Positions 1-5,737 of a stretch of 7,010 bases of DNA are shown here, piece by piece (position 1 is the first letter of the stretch; each line of letters opens with the position of its first letter). The notes beneath the pieces were generated by a model that was given only the letters and a program-made list of their open reading frames with translations, did no database searches and was not told the origin of the DNA. Position numbers and translations under genes: made by a program. Source of the stretch: Planctomycetota bacterium (GTDB lineage: Bacteria > Planctomycetota > Planctomycetia > Pirellulales > Lacipirellulaceae); assembly GCA_024278035.1 (NCBI GenBank), contig JAJRUA010000302.1, positions 1 through 7,010 on the forward strand, written 5' to 3'.

Positions 1-59
1 GGTACAACAAACGTGTGGACATGCTGATACCTTCCTGGAAGAAGTCGTTCAATAACTTC
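1..59. other. Window edge downstream of the small exported gene
   Basis: These 59 bases follow the stop codon of the small exported protein gene and hold no complete gene. Most of the stretch (15-59) is one arm and the loop of the palindrome described separately. On the minus strand, the frame one base ahead of the small gene's frame stays open through the stop region to the window edge and would read as KKLLNDFFQEGISMSTRLLY. This could be the disconnected continuation of a longer coding sequence, but it is too short to call. Confidence 0.4.
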
Positions 60-80
60 TTACTGGAACAGCATGTCCAC
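15..80. repeat. Long imperfect palindrome over the 3' end of the small exported gene
   Basis: The arms 15-26 and 69-80 are perfect 12-base inverted copies (gtggacatgctg / cagcatgtccac). Inside them, 32-35 pairs with 65-68 (ttcc/ggaa) and 39-45 pairs with 55-61 (aagaagt/acttctt). This leaves a 9-base loop (46-54), a 5-base bulge (27-31) and a 3x3 internal loop. The total is 23 base pairs in 66 bases. In the minus-strand transcript the fold contains the last codons and the TAA stop of the upstream gene. No T-run follows on the minus strand, so it is not a textbook intrinsic terminator. It could be an RNA 3'-end stabiliser, a protein-binding palindrome, or the scar of a template-switch event. 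Confidence 0.75.
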
Positions 81-410
81 CTTTTTGTAAGCCATGTACG
101 CTTTAGTCGGATGAACCAGTTTTTTGTTCAGCAGCCGGTTGCCCGAAAGGCGCTGCCCGTTGAGCACAAGGCGCATCGCTTGCGTATAGCCTGCGACTTT
201 GTCTGAATGCAGGCGTGCCTTGAGTCGCAGCACAGCCTGGCGTCCTTCAGGCACGGGCGGCGCATCGAATGTTAGAGTCGTTTCCTGCCCCTGAGCAACC
301 TCCAGCTCGTCGAAAACGGGAACGGATGCCGCCCGTCCCTTGGCAATGCCGCTTCCCGCCAGAGAAACAACAAGAACACCGACCAAGAAAGTGCATAGAC
401 GTCGTATCAT
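60..410 (-). CDS. Small exported protein of unknown function, possibly the truncated N-terminus of a longer protein
   Basis: This gene encodes 116 residues; I do not recognise its family. Residues 1-28 look like a Sec signal peptide: MIRR, a hydrophobic core at about 7-20 (LVGVLVVSLAG), then a small-residue region with plausible cleavage between 23 and 28. The mature part has alternating polar and hydrophobic strands (VFDELEVAQGQETTLTFDAP, VLRLKARLHS, MRLVLNGQRLSG), consistent with a beta-sandwich or carbohydrate-binding-like fold; that is inference. The ATG at 408-410 is chosen because GAGG lies 7 bases upstream; an in-frame GTG at 438-440 would add ten residues but lacks that spacing and spoils the signal peptide. 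The protein stops abruptly after a basic stretch (PTKAYMAYKKVDMLFQ) with the stop inside a palindrome, so it may be shortened. It is the last gene of the minus-strand cluster, 338 bases after the peptidase gene. Confidence 0.65.
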   Translation of the reverse strand: MIRRLCTFLVGVLVVSLAGSGIAKGRAASVPVFDELEVAQGQETTLTFDAPPVPEGRQAVLRLKARLHSDKVAGYTQAMRLVLNGQRLSGNRLLNKKLVHPTKAYMAYKKVDMLFQ

Positions 411-417
411 CAGTAAA

Positions 418-421
418 CCTC
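418..421 (-). promoter_or_regulatory. Ribosome binding site deciding the start of the small exported gene
   Basis: The minus strand reads ACGAGGTTTACTGATG. GAGG is separated from the ATG at 410-408 by seven bases. It is the only clear Shine-Dalgarno sequence at a gene start in this window and favours ATG 410 over the upstream in-frame GTG at 440. Confidence 0.6.
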
Positions 422-463
422 GTTTCAAAATAGATGGCACTCAGGTGTGGTTGCCCACTGGTC

Positions 464-506
464 TTCGGCGGACGGAAAACCATGGTGACATACCGTCGCC
501 GCCGAA
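464..506 (-). other. GC-rich hairpin in the leader of the small exported gene
   Basis: Bases 464-471 (ttcggcgg) pair with 499-506 (ccgccgaa), and after a 2-base bulge (497-498) bases 472-475 pair with 493-496. This gives 12 base pairs closing a 17-base loop that contains ccatgg. It lies 54 bases before the ATG. No T-run follows on either strand, so it is not an obvious terminator. It could be a leader structure or an mRNA stability element; its function is unknown and chance is possible in GC-rich sequence. Confidence 0.4.
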
Positions 507-748
507 TCAATGATCTTTGACAACGGAACGGACAAACGCACTGCCGAACGGACTTTGCACCAGTCACGGCAGGAACGTCGAGCGAGCCGGGTGAGCGGGT
601 TGGTGTCGCGGGCGTCGGTGCCGGTGGCGGCGTTTTGAACACAAAAAGATCATCCAGCTCGGGAAGAGGCCGCGATTCGTACCAATGCCTCCTGATTCTC
701 CTTCAGAGCTAGTGCCGGAAGGTCCCGACGTGGTCCGGAAGTAGTAGG

Positions 749-2008
749 CTACCGCAGTTTTACCTGCAGGCTGCCCTGGTTGTCAGACAACTGGGCGGGA
801 GAATCGTTCACTCGCAAGTAGAGCTGCCCGTCCTGTTCGGGCTTGAGCGTTTGCCCGAGGCCAATTGCAAGCGGCTTGGCATAGGGATTGCCCGTGGCTG
901 ATTGAATTGCTCCGAGCAACATTCCTAACGGGCGACCCTCATGGTAGCGGAGCGTGACGCCGCCCGGTTCGCAGGGCCAGGGCTGCGAGTCGTGGGCGAT
1001 TTGAAATTGCCCGGTCGCGGTTACTTCGTACTCCTTGCCAGCAAGAAGCTGCCATCCGGTTGCCTGCCAGCCACGATTGGCGGCGATAGAAACTGTTTTT
1101 TTGTTTCTGTTCGTCGCAGAAATTATCGCCATACGCTCGGCATCGTAGCCGTAGTCGAGCGAAGCTACGTAGGCATTCCATTCTTGATCGAGTTTCGTAT
1201 CGCGAAATGTCTCAAGAAAGCGTTGATTGAATTCCGGCTCGGCTACCTGCTGTTGCAACTGGCGAAACGTGGACTGCCACTGCGGGTGTGAATCGAGAAA
1301 CTTGCACAGCGCCCAACACCAAGCGTACTGGTCGGTCGAGAGCATTCCTCGCTGCCCAAGCCCAAGCACTGCGTTGAGGCCCAGGGGTTCGCCAGCTCGG
1401 CTCGCTTCTCGAATAAGCTTAATGCGACCCCACATCGGTACTTCTTGCCGATCGGTTGGCATCACGCCGAGCCGTAGCTGCGCATCTTCCCAATGATGGG
1501 TCCCCAATAGCTCAGCCATGCCCTCGGAGTACCAACCAGGGCCCGCGCTGCCCAGTTGCGTATGCATAAAACCATGGGTTCCTTCGTGCAATAGCAGGTG
1601 ACGTCGATAGTAATCGCTCGGCTGTTCGCTTAACCAGAGCTCGTAACCTTGAGCATAACCATTGACGAATTCGACAGCTCCAGGAGGCAACAACTTGAGT
1701 GCTGCAAATTTCTCACGGTCTCGCATCAAAAATCCCTGCATCTTCCAACGGGAAACATGCTGGGGAGAGATGCCAAAATACTCGGCCCACTCGGCGACCG
1801 CAGCATCGAATACGAGCGGCAATTCATCGACCGCGTTGCTTGCCGGCAGATCGGTATAGAGCCATAAATGGCGACCGACAATTTTTCGGATCCCAAGCTG
1901 CCCGGCGCGGCGCTCGTCGACTTTGCGGTATTTTGGCCTCTCTGCCACTGCTGCGAGAGAAGTCCCTAAGAAAAGACAAACGGCAAGAGGTAGCATCCAG
2001 GGTCGCAT
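749..2008 (-). CDS. Exported zinc metallopeptidase-like protein (HExxH, peptidase MA/DUF1570-like) with C-terminal LecA-like domain
   Basis: This gene encodes 419 residues. Residues 1-22 form a signal peptide (MRPWMLPLAVCLFLGTSLAAVA) with an AVA cleavage site, so the protein should act outside the cytoplasmic membrane. HEGTH at 141-145 gives the two zinc-binding histidines (H141, H145) and the catalytic glutamate (E142). WYSEGMAELLG at 159-169 supplies the probable third ligand, E162, in the W-x-x-EG-x-AE arrangement of gluzincins of the peptidase MA-like/DUF1570 type. Residues 225-290 are mainly helical (DQYAWCWALCKFLDSHPQW). From about 305 the chain resembles the Pseudomonas LecA (PA-IL) lectin: WQLLAGKEYEVTATGQ, then LRVNDSPAQLSDNQGSLQV near the end. 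The ATG at 2006-2008 has only a weak upstream GAGA; an ATG four codons in (1994-1996) is a possible alternative that shortens the signal peptide. The active-site motif is intact. The substrate is unknown; cell-wall or surface protein processing is a guess. Confidence 0.85.
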   Translation of the reverse strand: MRPWMLPLAVCLFLGTSLAAVAERPKYRKVDERRAGQLGIRKIVGRHLWLYTDLPASNAVDELPLVFDAAVAEWAEYFGISPQHVSRWKMQGFLMRDREKFAALKLLPPGAVEFVNGYAQGYELWLSEQPSDYYRRHLLLHEGTHGFMHTQLGSAGPGWYSEGMAELLGTHHWEDAQLRLGVMPTDRQEVPMWGRIKLIREASRAGEPLGLNAVLGLGQRGMLSTDQYAWCWALCKFLDSHPQWQSTFRQLQQQVAEPEFNQRFLETFRDTKLDQEWNAYVASLDYGYDAERMAIISATNRNKKTVSIAANRGWQATGWQLLAGKEYEVTATGQFQIAHDSQPWPCEPGGVTLRYHEGRPLGMLLGAIQSATGNPYAKPLAIGLGQTLKPEQDGQLYLRVNDSPAQLSDNQGSLQVKLR

Positions 2009-2012
2009 TATA
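2007..2012 (-). promoter_or_regulatory. TATAAT overlapping the peptidase start codon (possible -10)
   Basis: The minus strand reads TTTATAATGCGACCC, so a perfect TATAAT shares its last two bases with the ATG at 2008. If used, transcription would begin inside the reading frame, close to the second ATG (1994-1996), implying an almost leaderless message starting at Met5. A TTGATT (2025-2030) lies only 12 bases upstream, too close for a standard -35 element. Chance in an AT-rich stretch is a good alternative. Confidence 0.2.
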
Positions 2013-2070
2013 AATTCTCATGGTAATCAACGGTCGGTGGGAGCGATTGAATAACTTTTCTTTGGCTCCG

Positions 2071-2087
2071 GCGATCTCTTGGATCGC
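2071..2087. other. Small perfect hairpin in the AsmA-like/peptidase gap
   Basis: Bases 2071-2076 (gcgatc) and 2082-2087 (gatcgc) form a 6-base-pair stem with a 5-base loop in the 114-base gap (2009-2122). No T-run follows on the minus strand, so it is unlikely to end transcription of the upstream gene. It may be a processing site or chance. The rest of the gap is AT-richer and shows nothing else recognisable. Confidence 0.3.
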
Positions 2088-2122
2088 GACTGTTGCTTTT
2101 TGTGTCTTTGGATAAAAGCCGC

Positions 2123-5100
2123 TTATCGTGATTTGAATAGTTTTTCTAATGCGCGGTTGATCTCGCTGCCAATCGCTTCGGTTGCGACGCCTTGCAACAT
2201 TTGGCGAGACAACTCGGCGACGGCACGCTCGTCGATTCTAGGTTTCGAGAATGTGCCTCGGATAGGAATTCTGATCGTTTGGCCTACTAACGACCGCAGT
2301 GCGCGCTGTCGGTCGATCCATTTTTTTTGTATCGGGATCTCGATTTCTAGTGCCAGCGTTTGGTCAAATCCGACCGAGCCATAAGATCGAACAGGGACGT
2401 CATCGATTAAGAATTCGAGGTTACGGTGATAAACACGGCCTTCCGACACTTGGAAATCGATCTGGCGATTTTCGACCGTAATCGCCTTGTTACTGCCAGG
2501 CGTCACGGAAGCTTGCAGCAACGGTCGACCCTTTGTCAGGGCGTCGATTTGTTCCAAAATTGCGACCAACTCTGCAATCATCGGACCGGGGGACACCCGC
2601 ATTTGATGAATCTCAAGCTGGCCCACCACACGGGATTTTTTCGGATCGTCGAAGGGGATCCGCGTTTCGTTAAGCGTGACGGAGAACTCCCCTTCGGCGC
2701 GCGTCGCCCCAGCGAGTATCGGGGCAATGTATTTGAGCATCTTCTCGCTCACCTGCGGCGACACTTGCACATGAGAAACCAGAGGGCCTTGAGGCAGAAT
2801 CAACTGCTGCGGAGGAGGGTCCAGAAAAATTTTTGGGCTTGCGGTCAATCGCCCCTCTCCAACACCAATATCGAAAGGCAACAATTGAATTTGCCCGTCT
2901 CGTAGCGAACCTTTCACTCGCCCGGCGCTCAAAGGCAAACCATAGACCGTGGCAGTCGACCAACCGGCATCAGTCGAAACGGTCCAGCGACGCGACCAAT
3001 GGGTCGGCTCGGCCGCTGTTTTGGAATCGGTCAATTGACCCGTTACTTGGAAACGTACCTGACGATCGCCCTGCAAGCGAACTTCGGGCCCCAAATAGCT
3101 TGCTAATAATTGGTCGAGCGTTTCTTCCCGGTATTCCAAAGTGCCGCTGGCCTGTAGCAATCCTTCGGTAGCAGGCTTATCTAGGGTTGCCGAACCACTG
3201 AGGCGAACGGTTTGGCCGGTGAGCTTCAGATCCTCGAACTGCAACCGGTCGGTAGCGATCGTGTAGACCGCCTTGCCAACGGCTTCAAGTTGAGGCTCAG
3301 CCCAAACAATTTCGGGGCGCTCGGTCGACGCAACAGGAGCCGAAGTCATACGAACAACCTGAAGTTGATCAATCGTCGTCGAAAAATCGGCCTGCAACCG
3401 CTCGGCGTTACTCGATAGTTTTAGCTTGCCGGTCGTCAAACCACGTAGCCAAGTCGATTCGGGCTGCCCAAGCATCGCAAAAGCGGCTGCGACTCGTTCG
3501 AGATTCGCGTTAAAGGCGACCTCGCCCTGGGCCGTTGGCACATCGGACGACCCCAACTCCACCGCAATATTACGCGAACGGAACGTCAGCGAGCTACTCA
3601 CCAATTGCAGCTCACGACTGTTGAGGCTATTGGCTTGGGCATCCCAGCGACAGTCGCCAGAAAACTGCACTTTTGGCTCATCGATTGCCATCGCCTGATC
3701 GCGCACTCGAAGCCCTGTAATGCTACCTTCCGATTGGAGGACGTGAATGGTTTGATTCGCAAGTTGAATCTTCGCATTCAATGTGGCCTCTCCCGCAATA
3801 TGTTCGGGCACCATTTCTACCCAAGGCCGTAATCGCCCCGCCCATGCTTCAAGCGGTCCGTTGCCGCGAATTTGCAGTTGCCAATTTTTTTCTTCCGCCC
3901 TCAAGTCCACCGGAGCAAGCAGCTCCAAATCAAATGCGTCGAGAGGGCCTTGCAGCTTGATCGTCCCCGTGGCTAGCTGCTGTGGCTTGAGGTCGACCTC
4001 TTGGCCTGTTGCTTGGAGGTCGACTTGCAACTGCGGCTCCGCCCAAATTGTTTGACGGTTGTGAGCTACTTCAAACTGGGTAAGCTGGAGGGCAACCGAA
4101 GCCTCGAATTGATTGCCTGCCCTACGAGCAAGCGAAAGTTCGCCTTCGCCGGTCCCTCGGAATTGCCAAGCCCCAAGATCCACAAATTGTCCTAGTTCCT
4201 GAGATAGCTGGCCTAAGTCGATTTGAAAATCGCCTGTCGTTTTGTCTGAATTTTTTTGAAAATCGGCTTCCACGAATGGCGCATGCAACGAAAACTGTTT
4301 TACCTGCGGCCCTTGTGCCGCAGCAGCTAACTTGACATGAGCTTCGATCGGTTGTTCCCAACGAATTGCCCGGCGTCCGTCGCTGCCAACCACATCGCGT
4401 ATCAGCGCCGAAGCCGTCCACGCAGCATCAGGAGACTTTGGATTGCTCGCAGCTTGAAAGGTCAAAACCCCCGAGTCGATTTGAACCCCTTCTCGCAACT
4501 GCAAAGCCCGCGGCAACATGGCGGCTAACCGATCGAGCTTCACGTTGCCTGAAATATCGACCTCTCGCTTGGGAAGGTTCGTCATGCTAAGCGAAGTAAG
4601 TTCGTCGGGCGTCAACGAGCCGTTGACGCTAAATTGTGCCCAATCGGCGTCGGCTTTGAGCCGTCCGATGTGGATCACCTCTCCGTCGAAGTTTATTTCC
4701 CAAGGAACGGAAAGCTTCTGGCAACGCAACCGGTCGCCGGAAAGCAAGTCGGCGGTTACCTCGATTTGACTTGCTTCAAGGCTTCCGCTGGTTTGTACCA
4801 AAGTTTGGCCCTGGGGATCGTGGGTCCAGCGAATCTGCGCCGTCGACGCGACCGTCCCCGCTAAACGACTACCCGGCAAGATCCTCGATAGCAAAGGTTC
4901 GAGCGGTGCCAAGGGCAACCTCTGGGCCAGCAAATCGAGCTGGTGTTGTTGCTCGGCAATCTGTTGAAATTGCACCTTCAAACGCCCCGGCGGCCCGTTC
5001 TCGCCCGAACTAAGATTCATGGTGCCATTCAATGCGAATCCACCAGCCGCCGCACCGCCCAAATCGACAACGAAGTTCACTTGATCGAGCAACCACTGCT

Positions 5101-5659
5101 GCTGGGAAGGTTGATCGAAACCGCGCACCACACCTTCAACGATTTCTACCGTAACGGTTGTCGCGGGGCCGGAGGTCGAAAGAGTCGCGTCGTCCTTAGG
5201 CTTTGAGCTTGCTTCTCTCGCAGCCAGGAAATCTTCGAGGTTGCTCCCTTCAGTTCGAGTTACGACGCTGAGGAGGGGCCTAACAATCTTCAACTTGCCC
5301 AAGTCGTTTTGATTTGCCGCAAGAGATAGCAGCCAGCGATCGATCGTAATCGCCTCGGCAGAAAACAGCTCTTGTCCTGAGGAGTCGACAATCGAGACTC
5401 CGGTTAGCGTTTGCTCTCCAGTCCAAGCAAATTTCGCCCGCTCGCTTCGTATGTGCCAGCCCTCAGCAGGCACTGACTTGCCGAGCAGCGTATTGCGCAG
5501 AGGCGTGCTGGCTACAATCGTCGGTGCCGCAGCAATAGCCGCCGCCAAGAGCAGCAGCAAAACGATCAGCCGACGTTTTGCCCTGCGCGGTCGGCGCACG
5601 GGATAGTCGTCCGAATTTTCGGCGTCTTTACTTCTTCGGCCTTCGCGGCGAGATCCCAT
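2123..5659 (-). CDS. Large AsmA-like membrane-anchored protein (AsmA/TamB/YhdP superfamily)
   Basis: This gene encodes 1178 residues from the ATG at 5657-5659; a TTG three codons upstream (5666-5668) is also in frame. Neither start has a good Shine-Dalgarno sequence, and ATG is preferred. The layout is a basic cytoplasmic tail (about 1-30), one hydrophobic anchor (about 30-51), then more than 1100 residues of short beta strands. Strands recur as 'sequence-G-x-hydrophobic-x-hydrophobic' units (SGSATLDKPATEGLLQASGTL, ISGNVKLDRLAAML). The C-terminal part (about 1015-1145) has the AsmA-type ending, with GSVGFDQTLALEIEIPI followed by IRIPIRGTFSKPRID. Family members are inner-membrane-anchored and thought to form long hydrophobic grooves that move phospholipids across the periplasm; applying that role here is inference. 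Degenerate modules centred on W-x-EP/EQP recur at about residues 437, 541, 661 and 788. The length is nearer to YhdP or TamB than to E. coli AsmA. It lies 78 bases after the M50-HlyD gene and is probably co-transcribed with it. Confidence 0.8.
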   Translation of the reverse strand: MGSRREGRRSKDAENSDDYPVRRPRRAKRRLIVLLLLLAAAIAAAPTIVASTPLRNTLLGKSVPAEGWHIRSERAKFAWTGEQTLTGVSIVDSSGQELFSAEAITIDRWLLSLAANQNDLGKLKIVRPLLSVVTRTEGSNLEDFLAAREASSKPKDDATLSTSGPATTVTVEIVEGVVRGFDQPSQQQWLLDQVNFVVDLGGAAAGGFALNGTMNLSSGENGPPGRLKVQFQQIAEQQHQLDLLAQRLPLAPLEPLLSRILPGSRLAGTVASTAQIRWTHDPQGQTLVQTSGSLEASQIEVTADLLSGDRLRCQKLSVPWEINFDGEVIHIGRLKADADWAQFSVNGSLTPDELTSLSMTNLPKREVDISGNVKLDRLAAMLPRALQLREGVQIDSGVLTFQAASNPKSPDAAWTASALIRDVVGSDGRRAIRWEQPIEAHVKLAAAAQGPQVKQFSLHAPFVEADFQKNSDKTTGDFQIDLGQLSQELGQFVDLGAWQFRGTGEGELSLARRAGNQFEASVALQLTQFEVAHNRQTIWAEPQLQVDLQATGQEVDLKPQQLATGTIKLQGPLDAFDLELLAPVDLRAEEKNWQLQIRGNGPLEAWAGRLRPWVEMVPEHIAGEATLNAKIQLANQTIHVLQSEGSITGLRVRDQAMAIDEPKVQFSGDCRWDAQANSLNSRELQLVSSSLTFRSRNIAVELGSSDVPTAQGEVAFNANLERVAAAFAMLGQPESTWLRGLTTGKLKLSSNAERLQADFSTTIDQLQVVRMTSAPVASTERPEIVWAEPQLEAVGKAVYTIATDRLQFEDLKLTGQTVRLSGSATLDKPATEGLLQASGTLEYREETLDQLLASYLGPEVRLQGDRQVRFQVTGQLTDSKTAAEPTHWSRRWTVSTDAGWSTATVYGLPLSAGRVKGSLRDGQIQLLPFDIGVGEGRLTASPKIFLDPPPQQLILPQGPLVSHVQVSPQVSEKMLKYIAPILAGATRAEGEFSVTLNETRIPFDDPKKSRVVGQLEIHQMRVSPGPMIAELVAILEQIDALTKGRPLLQASVTPGSNKAITVENRQIDFQVSEGRVYHRNLEFLIDDVPVRSYGSVGFDQTLALEIEIPIQKKWIDRQRALRSLVGQTIRIPIRGTFSKPRIDERAVAELSRQMLQGVATEAIGSEINRALEKLFKSR

Positions 5660-5737
5660 AGAAATCAATTCTAAGGGGCGACGCCCGTTGATCCTATAGC
5701 GAGTCGAAACGTGTTGTTGCTAGCAGTAAGTGCCTGC

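Larger units (their letters stand above)
411..748. other. 338-base gap between the peptidase gene and the small exported gene
   Basis: No gene is supported here. A minus-strand frame is open from 702 back to 247 and includes a proline/threonine-rich stretch (TPPPAPTPATPTR), but it has no start codon suitably placed behind the AGGAGG at 688-693. Its only usual start (GTG 642) has no ribosome site, and it runs out of frame through the small gene. The gap also contains a GC-rich hairpin (464-506) and an 8-base direct repeat, gaacggac, at 526-533 and 546-553 (period 20). I see no convincing -35/-10 pair and no intrinsic terminator with a T-run. Confidence 0.5.

Noticed and set aside
247..702. Open minus-strand frame with a Pro/Thr/Ala-rich stretch, partly overlapping the small exported gene out of frame
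   Set aside because: There is no start codon suitably spaced from the AGGAGG at 688-693, the GTG at 642 has no ribosome site, the composition turns Arg/Cys/Ser-rich, and the other frame has a signal peptide and a good Shine-Dalgarno sequence.
714..738. Possible terminator after the peptidase gene (CCGGA...TCCGG)
   Set aside because: The stem is 5 base pairs with a large loop and no following T-run. Direct copies of ggtcc within it reduce its value as a hairpin.
2426..2905. 159-codon plus-strand open frame
   Set aside because: It is antisense to the conserved C-terminal AsmA-like region. The product is rich in Arg, His and Leu with no domain pattern.
5660..5737. Possible promoter or terminator between the M50-HlyD and AsmA-like genes
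   Set aside because: Only a 4-base-pair gggc/gccc hairpin (5676-5686) and a weak TATAGG are present, with no T-run and no -35 at a proper distance; read-through is the simpler view.
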